A stretch of 64,000 nt of DNA from Amphritea sp. (GTDB taxonomy: Bacteria > Pseudomonadota > Gammaproteobacteria > Pseudomonadales > Balneatricaceae). Positions 23,197 through 32,673 of this stretch are shown one piece after another. The position numbers and the translations under genes were made by a program. The notes below the pieces were generated by a model, which made no database searches, was not told the DNA's origin, and saw only the letters and a list, made by a program, of their open reading frames with translations. The stretch is from the NCBI RefSeq assembly GCF_016744155.1, contig NZ_JADGEW010000001.1, positions 62,001-126,000 on the forward strand. The letters are read 5' to 3'. Position 1 is the first letter of the stretch. The number at the start of each line of letters is the position of its first letter.

Positions 23197-24170
23197 CACT
23201 TGTTCTCCTCTTCGCAGGCCGCGAGTACTTCGTTACGGATACCCTCTTCTGCCAGAGGGAAGCCTAATGCTTTACGCGTATTGAAATACGCAAGAGCAAC
23301 TTCGCGAGCCAGGGTTCTTACACGGAGGATGTAACGCTGACGCTCTGTAACTGAAATTGCGTGGCGCGCATCCAGTAGATTGAATGTGTGGGATGCTTTT
23401 AGAACCTGCTCATAGGCAGGTAGCGGCAACGGTGTTTCAAGCGCTAGCAGCTTTTCACATTCTGCTTCGTGATGATCAAAGCTTTTGAATAGTTGAGGAA
23501 CGTCTGCATGTTCAAAATTATAGGTAGATTGCTCTACCTCGTTCTGATGGTAAACGTCACCGTAAGTGATTGCGCTGCCATCGGGGTTATATGTCCAGAT
23601 CAGGTCGTAGACGCTTTCGACGTCCTGCAGGTACATTGCGATACGCTCCAGGCCATAGGTGATCTCTCCGGTTACTGGGTAGCACTCAATGCCGCCGGCC
23701 TGTTGGAAGTAGGTGAACTGGGTAACTTCCATGCCGTTGAGCCATACTTCCCAGCCGAGTCCCCAGGCGCCCAGTGTTGGCGACTCCCAGTTGTCTTCTA
23801 CGAAGCGAACGTCGTGAACGTTAAGATCTAGACCCATGCGCTCCAGAGAACCAAGATAGAGCTCCTGAATATTGTCTGGCGAAGGCTTCATTACTACCTG
23901 AAACTGATAGTAATGTTGCAGTCGGTTTGGGTTGTCACCGTAACGGCCGTCGGTTGGGCGTCGGCTTGGTTGGACGTATGCTGAGTTCCAGGTCTCGGGA
24001 CCGATGGCGCGCAAAAAAGTTGCTGGATGGAATGTGCCGGCACCGACTTCCATATCCAGCGGTTGCATTAATACGCAGCCCTGCTCTGACCAATACTCTT
24101 GCAGCGCCAGGATCAGCCCCTGAAAGGTGCTGGCATCCGGTCTCGCTTTATCTGTCACTGAGTTCACCAT
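23196..24170 (-). CDS. glyQ: Glycine--tRNA ligase alpha subunit
   Basis: The catalytic class II subunit that activates glycine. 324 residues, with [20 protein letters not shown] near the N-terminus, [20 protein letters not shown] in motif 2, and [14 protein letters not shown]. Slightly longer than E. coli GlyQ (303). It begins the glyQ-glyS-gmhB cluster. Confidence 0.98.
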   Translation of the reverse strand: MVNSVTDKARPDASTFQGLILALQEYWSEQGCVLMQPLDMEVGAGTFHPATFLRAIGPETWNSAYVQPSRRPTDGRYGDNPNRLQHYYQFQVVMKPSPDNIQELYLGSLERMGLDLNVHDVRFVEDNWESPTLGAWGLGWEVWLNGMEVTQFTYFQQAGGIECYPVTGEITYGLERIAMYLQDVESVYDLIWTYNPDGSAITYGDVYHQNEVEQSTYNFEHADVPQLFKSFDHHEAECEKLLALETPLPLPAYEQVLKASHTFNLLDARHAISVTERQRYILRVRTLAREVALAYFNTRKALGFPLAEEGIRNEVLAACEEENK

Positions 24171-24277
24171 TTCAAATCTGTTTGTACAAAAATAGAGCGA
24201 AATTATACACGAATAACAGGCTTTGAAAGTGCTTAGGCGCCGGATTGTGGGTGTTTTTCAGCGACTTTTACCTGGTT

Positions 24278-24724
24278 TTAATAGTCCCTGCTGAGATATT
24301 CGAGTATCTCGATAACCTGTTCCGTGTTTTCTGCGACAGCCAATGCTGCTGCGTCGACCTCTTTTAATGGATGGGTAATGTCGGAGGCGTGCTCTACGAT
24401 TAAAGATTTTCCAAGCGCTGCGGCCATGCCTGCATCAAACGCGGCGTTCCATTGCTTGTACTTATCACCAAAGCGAACGACCACTATGTCGGCGCGTTTT
24501 ATGGCGGTCATGTGGCGGATGCTGTTAATCTTTGCTGCCTTATTATCTTTCCAGAAGGGGTTCTCTTCTGCGCCAAGTATCTTGGATCCGCAGTCATCAC
24601 TGCTGCCGTGATCTGTATTTGGCGTTAGTATCTCTATGGGGAGTTTCTTCTCCTGTATTGCTGATTTTATCTTTTCTCTCCAGTCAGAATGGATCTCGCC
24701 TGATAGGTATACGGTATATTTCAT
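24278..24724 (-). CDS. YtoQ family protein (nucleoside deoxyribosyltransferase-like fold)
   Basis: A 148-residue cytoplasmic protein starting MKYTVYLSGEIHSDWREKI, with the SGEIH opening and ADIVVVRFGDKYKQWNAAFDAG typical of the YtoQ family. That family resembles nucleoside 2-deoxyribosyltransferases, but I know of no established activity. It stands alone, convergent to nothing, and divergent from the acyltransferase at 24849. The spot holds tag in the Pseudomonas order. Confidence 0.8.
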   Translation of the reverse strand: MKYTVYLSGEIHSDWREKIKSAIQEKKLPIEILTPNTDHGSSDDCGSKILGAEENPFWKDNKAAKINSIRHMTAIKRADIVVVRFGDKYKQWNAAFDAGMAAALGKSLIVEHASDITHPLKEVDAAALAVAENTEQVIEILEYLSRDY

Positions 24725-24840
24725 CTGTTCTTCTCGCTCATTCTATTTCATTGTTGGTCTTTACAAGATTTCCCATTATATAATCTCGGCAGCCGCTTAG
24801 TGGTCAATAGGTAGTTATTTTTATTCCATGTTGTGAAAAA

Positions 24841-24856
24841 GGTTCCACGTGAAACA
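24841..24856. other. parS site 2, overlapping the start codon of the acyltransferase gene
   Basis: GGTTCCACGTGAAACA matches the ParB consensus at 14 of 16 positions, with an intact CACGTG core and GAAACA half. Its GTG (24849-24851) is also the predicted start codon of the next gene. It is 4.4 kb from parS site 1. Confidence 0.88.
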
Positions 24857-25733
24857 TCTTAAAGGCTGGCTCTCAGTTTCAGTTCTCTACCTACTTGCCC
24901 TCTTACCTCTGCGCATGGCTCAGTCGTTAGGTGAATATGTTGGTAAGCGAACCTATAAAAGCAGAAAGAAAGCATACAAAATCACCAAGATGAATATCGA
25001 GCTCTGCTTTCCTGAATTGAATGCAGCGCAGCAGGATGCCTTGGTGAAAGAGAGTTTGATTGAGACTGGACGCTTGGCTGGCGAGATGGGCATGTCCTGG
25101 ATCTGGTCACCGGGAAGAGTCATAAAAAAAATTCGTAAAATTCACAATGAAGAGTATTTGTCTGAAGCGCTGAGTGATGGCAAAGGGGTGATTTTGATTG
25201 CGCCCCACCTGGGAAACTGGGAAGTGCTAGGGCTACATCTGAGTACTAAGTACAAACTTACTTCTATGTATCGGCCACCAAAAATTGAGTTGATGGATCG
25301 CCTGGTCAGACGTAAGCGAGCAAGGTTAGGTTCGAAGCTTGCCCCTGCAAATGTTAAAGGGGTGCGGATGGCAATGAAGGCTTTAAAGGCAGGCGAAGTG
25401 CTGGGCATTCTGCCGGACCAGGAAGCTGATAAAGGGAGTGGCATCTTTGCGCCATTCTTTGGTCAGGAAAGTTACAGTATGAAACTATTGCCGCAACTTG
25501 CGGCTCAAACGGGAGCGGCGGTTATATCGGCTTATGCTAAGCGTTTACCCGATGGTCAGGGGTTTGAAATTTTCTTTCACCGGGCTACCGATAAGATCAA
25601 TGACAAAGACCTGCTGAGTTCTGCTACGGCGATGAATGCAGAAGTTGAACTGTGCGTTCGACAAATTCCAGAGCAGTATCAATGGGAATATAAACGTTTT
25701 CAGCACCGCCCCGATGGCACCCGAATGTATTAG
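24849..25733 (+). CDS. Lysophospholipid/lipid A acyltransferase, LpxL (HtrB) family
   Basis: A membrane-anchored acyltransferase of the late lipid A acylation family. An N-terminal hydrophobic segment (about 9-27) is followed by the catalytic HxxxxE motif in APHLGNWEVLG (His near 119) and GILPDQEADKGSG. 294 residues. The predicted GTG start lies inside parS site 2, with AAGG six bases upstream. The position corresponds to the acyltransferase of the Pseudomonas origin region. Which acyl chain it adds is unknown. Confidence 0.85.
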   Translation: MKHLKGWLSVSVLYLLALLPLRMAQSLGEYVGKRTYKSRKKAYKITKMNIELCFPELNAAQQDALVKESLIETGRLAGEMGMSWIWSPGRVIKKIRKIHNEEYLSEALSDGKGVILIAPHLGNWEVLGLHLSTKYKLTSMYRPPKIELMDRLVRRKRARLGSKLAPANVKGVRMAMKALKAGEVLGILPDQEADKGSGIFAPFFGQESYSMKLLPQLAAQTGAAVISAYAKRLPDGQGFEIFFHRATDKINDKDLLSSATAMNAEVELCVRQIPEQYQWEYKRFQHRPDGTRMY

Positions 25734-25746
25734 CCAGGTGTCACAA

Positions 25747-25788
25747 AGACAATAAAAAGGGGCTATTTATAGCCCCTTTTTATTGTCT
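25747..25788. terminator. Bidirectional terminator between acyltransferase and trkH
   Basis: A perfect 19-bp stem from AGACAATAAAAAGGGGCTA and its complement, with loop TTTA. It separates convergent genes ending at 25733 and 25803. Both strands end in U-rich tracts. Confidence 0.95.
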
Positions 25789-25802
25789 GCTTAGTGGTGT
25801 TC

Positions 25803-27251
25803 TTAGCGCTTCCAGAAAGCGGGAGAGAACAGTACCAGAAGCGTGAATACTTCAAGTCGGCCAAGCAGCATAGCGAAAGCGAGAACCCATTTGGCTGGCT
25901 CGTTCAGATCGCCATAATGTGCAGCAACCTGCCCTAAACCTGGTCCCAGGTTGTTGAGGGTTGCACCAACGGCAGACCAGGCCGTCACCTGATCGAGGCC
26001 GGTTCCCAGGAGGATAATCAGCATCACCACGAACACGATTAGGTAGACGGAGAAGAACCCCCAGACCGCTTCCAGGACGCGGTCTGGAATTGGCTTGTTA
26101 CCAAACTTAACCGGAATAACAGCGTTGGGGTGAATCAGTCTTTTAATCTCCCGTTGACCTTGTTTAAGAATCAGCAGGATACGAATCACTTTCATGCCAC
26201 CGCCAGTCGACCCTGCACAACCGCCAGCGAACGCTGCAACGAACAGAAGAAATGGCAGCATAACAGGCCATTGAGCAAAGTCTGCCGTCGCAAAGCCGGT
26301 GGTCGTCGCAATAGAGACGACTTCAAATACCGCTTTACGAATTGATTCTCCAACGGCATAGGTTTCAGTAGTGATCAATACAACCGCCGCAAGAACTGAA
26401 ATGCCGCCTAGAATTGTCAGGTAGAATTTAAACTCAGGGTCTTGAAAATAGTGGGTGATAGAGCGTTGGCGCCAGGCGAAAAAGTGAAGCCCGAAGTTTA
26501 CTGCAGAGATAACCATGAAGAAGGTGCAGATAGCTTCAATCATCGGGCTGTCAAAATAACCGATACTAGCGTCGTGAGTAGAAAATCCACCGATAGCAAC
26601 AGTGGAGAAACTATGGCCTATCGCATCAAACGGCGTCATACCGGCAAGCCAATAACCTAAGCCGCAAGCGATGGTAAGTGAGAGGTAGATATACCAAAGT
26701 GCTTTTGCTGTCTCAGTGATTCTTGGTGTTAGTTTGCTGTCCTTAACAGGCCCTGGCGTTTCTGCGCGATACAGCTGCATGCCACCGATGCCAAGCATCG
26801 GCAGAATGGCGACGGCCAGTACGATTATTCCCATGCCGCCAAGCCATTGGAGCTGCTGTCGGTAGTAAAGGATCGACTTAGGCAGGGAGTCTATTCCGGT
26901 GATGACGGTGGCTCCGGTCGTTGTCAGTCCCGACAAAGACTCAAAAACCGCATCCACAAAGGAGAGGCCGGGGCTATCTGCCAGCATGAATGGGATAGAT
27001 CCAAAGAGCCCCAGTACTACCCAGAACAGCACGGTAACGAGGAAACCATCACGAGTACGCAGGTCTTGTCGAACCCGATAGACCGGTGCCCAGATAATAA
27101 ACCCGGTGGCCAGAGTAATAACGAAGGCGGAGATGAACGCCAGTTGAGTGCCGTCATGGTAGTTATACGAGATAGCGATCGGTGGCAGCATGGTGATACT
27201 GAATATCATCAGCAGCAGGCCGAGAATCCGGAGGATTACTTTATAGTGCAT
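25803..27251 (-). CDS. trkH: Trk potassium uptake system membrane subunit TrkH
   Basis: The K+-translocating pore subunit of the Trk system. The 482-residue polytopic protein has four pore-loop repeats: TTTGATVITG, FSTVAIGGFSTHD, SIATTTGFATADF and LNNLGPGLGQV. Length is the same as E. coli TrkH (483). It lies 12 bp after trkA, forming a trkA-trkH unit in which the regulator and pore are made together. Confidence 0.97.
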   Translation of the reverse strand: MHYKVILRILGLLLMIFSITMLPPIAISYNYHDGTQLAFISAFVITLATGFIIWAPVYRVRQDLRTRDGFLVTVLFWVVLGLFGSIPFMLADSPGLSFVDAVFESLSGLTTTGATVITGIDSLPKSILYYRQQLQWLGGMGIIVLAVAILPMLGIGGMQLYRAETPGPVKDSKLTPRITETAKALWYIYLSLTIACGLGYWLAGMTPFDAIGHSFSTVAIGGFSTHDASIGYFDSPMIEAICTFFMVISAVNFGLHFFAWRQRSITHYFQDPEFKFYLTILGGISVLAAVVLITTETYAVGESIRKAVFEVVSIATTTGFATADFAQWPVMLPFLLFVAAFAGGCAGSTGGGMKVIRILLILKQGQREIKRLIHPNAVIPVKFGNKPIPDRVLEAVWGFFSVYLIVFVVMLIILLGTGLDQVTAWSAVGATLNNLGPGLGQVAAHYGDLNEPAKWVLAFAMLLGRLEVFTLLVLFSPAFWKR

Positions 27252-27263
27252 CGTTCTCTCCGA

Positions 27264-28640
27264 TCAGAAGAAGCCAAGACCAACCTGGAACAGGCGCTCT
27301 ACTTCACCAATCTTACGTTTGTCGACCAGAAACAGAATTACATGATCATCGTTTTCTACCACAACATCATCGTGGGCTATAAGTACTTCGTCATTGCGGA
27401 CAATGGCGCCGATGGTGGTGCCTTTTGGAAGGTCGATCTCTTCAATCATTCGGCCAACTACTTTTGAGCTGCGACTGTCGCCGTGAGCGACCGCTTCCAG
27501 CGCCTCGGCAGCGCCTCTTCGTAGTGAGTGTACTGCTGCTACATCGCCACGGCGAACGTGGGTTAGTAGGCTGCCTATGGTTGTTTGTTGGGGGGAGATT
27601 GCGATATCGATCACCCCGCCCTGCACCAGATCTACATAAGCAGGGTTGTTGATCAGGGTCATTACGGTGCGGGCACCCAGGCGTTTGGCGAGCATAGAAG
27701 CCATGATGTTGGCTTCATCGTCGTTTGTTAGAGCGCAGAAAACATCGGTATCCTCGATGTTTTCTTCCAGCAGCAGTTCTTTATCAGATGCGCTGCCCTG
27801 CAATACGATGGTGTTATCCAGACGCTTGGCCAGGCTGTTGCAACGATGAATATCCCGCTCGATAATCTTAACCTGATACTTGTCTTCAATGGTATGTGCC
27901 AGGCGGGCGCCAATGTTACCGCCGCCCGCTATGATGATCCGCTTATACGGGCGGTCCAGTCTGCGAAGCTCGCTCATAACCGAGCGAATATCCTTCTTTG
28001 CCGCGATAAAGAAGACTTCGTCATCGGCTTCGATAACGGTGTCTCCTTTAGGCATGATGGGGCTGCCCTTACGGAAAATTGCGGCAACACGGGTTTCAAC
28101 AGAGGGCATGTGGGAGCGAAGATAAGATATTTCACGGCCTACCAGTGGGCCACCGTAGTAAGCTTTTACGGCTACCAGCTGAGCGATACCATCGGCAAAG
28201 TCCAGTACCTGAAGAGCTCCCGGGTGTTCTATTAGTCGGCGAACATGTTTGGTGACCAGTTCTTCGGGGCTGATTAAAACGTCGATGGGAATCGACTTAT
28301 CAGTGAAGATAGCTTTGTTCTTGAGAAGATAGTCATGTTCGCGAACCCGCGCGATTTTTGTCGGCGTATGGTATAGGGTCTGGGCGATCTGGCAGGCGAT
28401 CATATTCACTTCATCGCTGTTGGTTACAGCAATAAGCATGTCTGCGTCACGGGCGCCAGCCTGTTCAAGTATCGAGGGGTGAGAGGCTTTGCCTTCTACT
28501 GTGCGGATATCGAGGCGGTCTTGCAGTTCGCGAAGCCTGCTCATATCAGTATCGACTATGGTGATGTCGTTCGCTTCACTGGCGAGGTTTTCAGCCAGTG
28601 TTCCACCAACCTGCCCTGCACCGAGAATAATTATCTTCAT
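27264..28640 (-). CDS. trkA: Trk system potassium uptake regulatory protein TrkA
   Basis: The cytoplasmic peripheral gating subunit that binds NAD(H)/ATP. The two tandem RCK halves each have a Rossmann motif: [13 protein letters not shown] (7-19) and [14 protein letters not shown] (about 240). Each half has a following TrkA-C domain. 458 residues as in E. coli. Located between rsmB and trkH, as in Pseudomonas. Confidence 0.97.
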   Translation of the reverse strand: MKIIILGAGQVGGTLAENLASEANDITIVDTDMSRLRELQDRLDIRTVEGKASHPSILEQAGARDADMLIAVTNSDEVNMIACQIAQTLYHTPTKIARVREHDYLLKNKAIFTDKSIPIDVLISPEELVTKHVRRLIEHPGALQVLDFADGIAQLVAVKAYYGGPLVGREISYLRSHMPSVETRVAAIFRKGSPIMPKGDTVIEADDEVFFIAAKKDIRSVMSELRRLDRPYKRIIIAGGGNIGARLAHTIEDKYQVKIIERDIHRCNSLAKRLDNTIVLQGSASDKELLLEENIEDTDVFCALTNDDEANIMASMLAKRLGARTVMTLINNPAYVDLVQGGVIDIAISPQQTTIGSLLTHVRRGDVAAVHSLRRGAAEALEAVAHGDSRSSKVVGRMIEEIDLPKGTTIGAIVRNDEVLIAHDDVVVENDDHVILFLVDKRKIGEVERLFQVGLGFF

Positions 28641-28677
28641 AGTCTGATGAGTCTCCGATCAGTGGGTGGCTTCGCCA

Positions 28678-29979
28678 TCACTCGTTCTGATCTTTTACCA
28701 ATACTGCATAATAAAAGCCATCATGTCCCTGTGCTTGAGGGAAAAGCTGGCGGCCGAATGGTCGTTCTATACCCCAGTTCGCTTCAATCGGGAGATGATT
28801 GGCATCGGTCTGAGATTTAAGGAAACGCTCAATAACCCGTTCGTTCTCCTGAGGAAACACAGAGCAGGTGGCATACACTAAACGCCCGCCTTGCTTCAGC
28901 ATTTGCCAGCAGTTTTGAAGAATGGCTAATTGCAGTTCTGCCAGGGCCTTAATGTCTTCACTTTGACGCATGTGCTTGATATCTGGGTTGCGTCGTATCA
29001 CGCCGGTTGCTGAACAGGGGGCGTCGACCAGAATCCTGTCATAGGTTGTTCCGTCCCACCAGTCTTTAGTAGCGGCATCATCAACGATTACTTCAGCGGA
29101 TAACTGTAACCTGTTGAGGTTTTCCTGGATTCTCAAGGCTCTATTATCCTCAAGCTCGATCGCTGTTACATGATCGAGGTCAGGCTGGTGCTCAAGAATG
29201 TGGCAAAGTTTACCGCCGGGCGCCGCGCAAGCATCGAGAACGCGTTGTCCTGCCTGTAGGTCTAGCAAGTCGCTGCTGAGTTGCGCTGCTTCGTCCTGAA
29301 CGCTGACGGCGCCGCTATCGAACTCGGGTAGCGAGCTTACATCAACAGGGCTTTCAAGCTGAATACCTACATTGGAATAGGGAGTAGCTGATGCCGAGAT
29401 GCCGCTGTTAGATAGTTGCTGGAGGTAATCAGCTCGGTCAGTTTGCAGGCGATTTACCCGCAGAGTCATCGGTGGTTGTTGATTGTTTTGCTCAAGGATA
29501 TCGATCCAGTGGTCTGGCCAGTTATGTTGTAACTTGGCGATTACCCATTGAGGATGGATATAATTAAACTCATCCTGCGTAGACAGAGACTCAAATAATT
29601 CATCCTGTTCGCGTTGCAGGCGACGTAATACCGCATTGAGTAGGCCTTTCGCCCAGTCTTTTTTCAGCTGGGTGGTCGCTTCTACTGTTTCGCTGATGGC
29701 CGCGTGGGCAGGAATTCGCATCTCTAAGAGTTGATACAGGCCCAGGAGAACCAGTGCGTATAAATCCTGATCCTGCGGTTTAAAGGGCTTTTTCAGCAGT
29801 TTTTTGGCAAGTGCTTCAAGTCGGGGAAGGAAGCGCATAGTGCCATAACAAAACTGTTGCAGCAGTGCGCGCTCGTTTTCCTGGCAGAGCTCCAGTGCTC
29901 TGGGTAGTGCTGTATTCAGTGACTCTTTGCGGTCTATCACCGGGCCTAAGGCGCGAGCTGCAATGGCGCGGATATCCAT
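28678..29979 (-). CDS. rsmB: 16S rRNA (cytosine-967-C5) methyltransferase
   Basis: A SAM-dependent methyltransferase of C967. An N-terminal NusB-like RNA-binding domain (about 1-140) precedes the catalytic domain with SAM motif DACAAPGGK. The catalytic cysteine is in TCSVFPQENE and its companion in DAPCSATGVIRRNPDIK. 433 residues from the ATG at 29979, which overlaps the fmt stop as TGATG. An upstream TTG is less likely. Confidence 0.97.
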   Translation of the reverse strand: MDIRAIAARALGPVIDRKESLNTALPRALELCQENERALLQQFCYGTMRFLPRLEALAKKLLKKPFKPQDQDLYALVLLGLYQLLEMRIPAHAAISETVEATTQLKKDWAKGLLNAVLRRLQREQDELFESLSTQDEFNYIHPQWVIAKLQHNWPDHWIDILEQNNQQPPMTLRVNRLQTDRADYLQQLSNSGISASATPYSNVGIQLESPVDVSSLPEFDSGAVSVQDEAAQLSSDLLDLQAGQRVLDACAAPGGKLCHILEHQPDLDHVTAIELEDNRALRIQENLNRLQLSAEVIVDDAATKDWWDGTTYDRILVDAPCSATGVIRRNPDIKHMRQSEDIKALAELQLAILQNCWQMLKQGGRLVYATCSVFPQENERVIERFLKSQTDANHLPIEANWGIERPFGRQLFPQAQGHDGFYYAVLVKDQNE

Positions 29980-30941
29980 CAAGACTGGCCTAGCTCTGTA
30001 CCGTCGCTAAACAGTTCTTTCTTCGAGTTGAGCACCGCACTGGTCTCCATCGCTTTACTTCCCGGTAGTTGGATTTTAAGAAGTCTGACGATGCCTTCAC
30101 CGCTGGCAACCATAACCGCTTTTTTGTCAGTGCCGACTATTGTCCCCGGCTTTGCGGTGCTCGGAGTCATTTCTGCTTCGGCATACCAGACTCGCAGTGT
30201 TTCACCGTTCAAGGTGGTGAAGGCCACAGGCCAGGGGGCTAGCCCTTTTATCTGTCGGGTGATCTCAGAGGCGGACTGTTGCCAATCGATCTGGCCTTCG
30301 GCTTTTTCTAGCTTGTGGGCATAACAGGCCAGGCTGTCGTCCTGCACTTCATGGGTTATGGTTTGATCGGCAATTCCCGGAAGGCTGTCGAGCAGTGCTG
30401 CTGAACCAATTTCCGCAAGCCGGTCATGCAGCTCACCACTGGTATCTGATGGGATGATCGGGCAGCTTTTCTTGAGTAGCATGGCGCCGGTATCCAGGCC
30501 AACATCCATCTGCATGATGGTGACGCCGGTTTCATCATCACCAGCCAGTAGTGCTCTATGAATGGGAGCCGCGCCCCGCCACCGGGGTAGCAAGGATGCG
30601 TGAACGTTGATGCAGCCCAGACGAGGCGCATCAAGAATGGCCTTAGGTAGAAGCAGGCCGTAGGCCACCACGATCATCAGGTCTGCATTAAGATCTGCCA
30701 GGGTCTGGCGATCTTCTTCCTGCTTGAAATTAAGCGGCTGAAAAACCGGAAGGTCGTTATCAAGCGCGACTTTTTTAACCGGGCTGGGGGTTAGTTTCCG
30801 ACCCCGCCCTGCCGGGCGGTCTGGCTGGGTGTAGACGCCGATAACATTATGTCCTGCATCCAGCAGTGCTTTAAGGCTGGATGCGGCAAAGTCCGGCGTG
30901 CCGGCAAACAGGATACGCAGTTGTTTAGCGGAGTCTGACAT
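29979..30941 (-). CDS. fmt: Methionyl-tRNA formyltransferase
   Basis: Formylates initiator Met-tRNA using 10-formyl-tetrahydrofolate. FAGTPDFAASSL opens the protein. The catalytic loop NVHASLLPRWRGAAPIHRA contains the Asn-His pair, and a C-terminal OB-like tRNA-binding domain follows. 320 residues. It starts 3 bp after def in the standard def-fmt-rsmB operon. Confidence 0.98.
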   Translation of the reverse strand: MSDSAKQLRILFAGTPDFAASSLKALLDAGHNVIGVYTQPDRPAGRGRKLTPSPVKKVALDNDLPVFQPLNFKQEEDRQTLADLNADLMIVVAYGLLLPKAILDAPRLGCINVHASLLPRWRGAAPIHRALLAGDDETGVTIMQMDVGLDTGAMLLKKSCPIIPSDTSGELHDRLAEIGSAALLDSLPGIADQTITHEVQDDSLACYAHKLEKAEGQIDWQQSASEITRQIKGLAPWPVAFTTLNGETLRVWYAEAEMTPSTAKPGTIVGTDKKAVMVASGEGIVRLLKIQLPGSKAMETSAVLNSKKELFSDGTELGQS

Positions 30942-30944
30942 GCT

Positions 30945-31451
30945 TCAAACCTTCTGACGGTGAAGTTTATCCAGCTTGCTACGGATTCTATTGCGTTTTA
31001 AAGGGGACAGGTAGTCGACGAACAGCTTGCCTTCCAGGTGATCAATCTCGTGCTGAACACAGATAGCCAGCAGGTCATCCGCTTCGATACTGTACTCTTT
31101 GCCGTGTTCATCCTGTGCTGTTAGCCGGATGTTGGTTGGCCGAACGACATCTTCATAGTAGCCAGGAACGGATAAGCACCCTTCCTGTTGCTTCTCAGTT
31201 TCATCAGTAAGTATCTCAACTTGGGGATTAATAACCACTAAAGGGTCATTTTTCTCTTCAGAGGTGTCGATAGTGATGATACGCTGATGTACATTGATCT
31301 GTGTTGCCGCCAGGCCGATGCCCGGAGCATCGTACATGGTTTCAAACATATCTTTGATTAGCTGACGTAGTTCGTCGTTAAATACAGTAACCGGTTCAGC
31401 AACTGTACGCAGGCGTGGATCTGGAAATTCTAGTATTGGAAGTAATGACAT
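30945..31451 (-). CDS. def: Peptide deformylase
   Basis: A metalloenzyme removing the N-formyl group from nascent proteins. All three family motifs are visible: [17 protein letters not shown] (metal Cys) and [12 protein letters not shown] (two metal His and catalytic Glu). The start at 31451 ([15 protein letters not shown]) gives the standard 168 residues; an upstream ATG at 31529 would add an implausible 26-residue leader. Divergent from the LysM gene. Confidence 0.98.
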   Translation of the reverse strand: MSLLPILEFPDPRLRTVAEPVTVFNDELRQLIKDMFETMYDAPGIGLAATQINVHQRIITIDTSEEKNDPLVVINPQVEILTDETEKQQEGCLSVPGYYEDVVRPTNIRLTAQDEHGKEYSIEADDLLAICVQHEIDHLEGKLFVDYLSPLKRNRIRSKLDKLHRQKV

Positions 31452-31592
31452 GGTCGCTGCAGAAAAAGAAGGTTGAAGAAAAAGAACACTGAAATCAATA
31501 ATCTTTCCATTATACTGATATAGATACACAATGTATTGCCGATACTGTTATAGACTTTCAAAAATATGGCGGTCAGAGACAAGGATTTGAAA

Positions 31593-32636
31593 ATGAAACA
31601 ACTGGTTGCAGGATTTCTGGGCGCTCTAGCGATGTGTGTCGCATTGGTGATGCCTGTTCAGGCTGAGGTTCGCAAAGATACGCTGGCGTTGCAGGATAAC
31701 CATCCTAAAACCTATGTGGTGGTTAAGGGCGATACCCTGTGGGATATTTCTGGGATGTTTCTTAAAACTCCCTGGAAATGGCCACAGCTATGGGGCTTTA
31801 ATCAGCAGATAGATAACCCGCACCTGATCTACCCAGGGGATGTTTTAACCCTGAAATGGGTGGATGGTCAGCCTCGACTGGTGCTGAATGATGGCATTAT
31901 CCGTCTGAGCCCGAAAGCCAAAGTGACACGGCTTAAAGATGCTATTCCTGCGATCCCACTTAAAGATATCATCGGCTTCCTCTCCGATAACATTGTGATG
32001 GATAGCGATGAGCTAACCGCCGCGCCTTATATTGTTGGTAGTACTAATAACCGTATTGTCGCTGGTGCCGGAGACCGGGTGTACGCCAGAGGTACATTGG
32101 TTGAAGATTACTCCCGTCAGAATATATACCGTCCTGCACGTGAATATATTGATCCGGTTACTCAAGAACATCTGGGTTACGAGCTGTTCAAAATTGGCGA
32201 AGCGGCTGTCGGCAGTAAAACAGACGACATTATTACTCTGGATCTGCGTAAAACCCGTGAAGAAGTTTCCGCGCTGGATCGAGTTTACCCAAGCCAGAAA
32301 GAGTCTATCCAGTCTATTTTCTACCCAAGCTCTGCTGAAGAAGAGATAAATGGACGCATACTCTCCGTACTGCGTGGTGTGCGTCAGGCGGGTCAGTATG
32401 ATGTTGTCGCGATCAATCAGGGCGCCCGTGAAGGGCTTGAGCCAGGCGATGTTCTGACTATCTTCAGAGCGGGTGAAAAACTGAAAGATCCAGTGACCCA
32501 AGAACTGATTATTCTACCGTCTGAAGAATCAGGCATGATGATGATCTTTAAAGCTTACGAAAAAGTTAGTTACGCACTGATTCTTAATGCCACTAATGTT
32601 ATTGCCATCGATGATGAGGTTCGCAACCCAAGCTAG
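31593..32636 (+). CDS. Secreted LysM peptidoglycan-binding protein
   Basis: A 347-residue exported protein. The ATG at 31593 follows AAGGA by seven bases and starts a clean signal peptide (MKQLVAGFLGALAMCVALV, cleavage likely after VQA). One LysM domain (about 40-90: YVVVKGDTLWDISGMFLK) follows, including a WPQLWGFNQQIDNPHLIYPGDVL segment. The remainder is a conserved all-beta region with no catalytic motif that I recognise. It is divergent from def and upstream of dprA, as in Pseudomonas. An envelope role is inferred. Confidence 0.85.
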   Translation: MKQLVAGFLGALAMCVALVMPVQAEVRKDTLALQDNHPKTYVVVKGDTLWDISGMFLKTPWKWPQLWGFNQQIDNPHLIYPGDVLTLKWVDGQPRLVLNDGIIRLSPKAKVTRLKDAIPAIPLKDIIGFLSDNIVMDSDELTAAPYIVGSTNNRIVAGAGDRVYARGTLVEDYSRQNIYRPAREYIDPVTQEHLGYELFKIGEAAVGSKTDDIITLDLRKTREEVSALDRVYPSQKESIQSIFYPSSAEEEINGRILSVLRGVRQAGQYDVVAINQGAREGLEPGDVLTIFRAGEKLKDPVTQELIILPSEESGMMMIFKAYEKVSYALILNATNVIAIDDEVRNPS

Positions 32637-32673
32637 CCTCAGCTGATGTAAGTCTATAGGACAGGGAGTGTCC

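Noticed and set aside
26847..27467. 206-codon plus-strand frame opposite trkH/trkA
   Set aside because: A mirror frame of clearly identified genes, with no protein features of its own.
32013..32501. 162-codon minus-strand frame opposite the LysM gene
   Set aside because: Antisense shadow of a convincing exported protein; no ribosome site.
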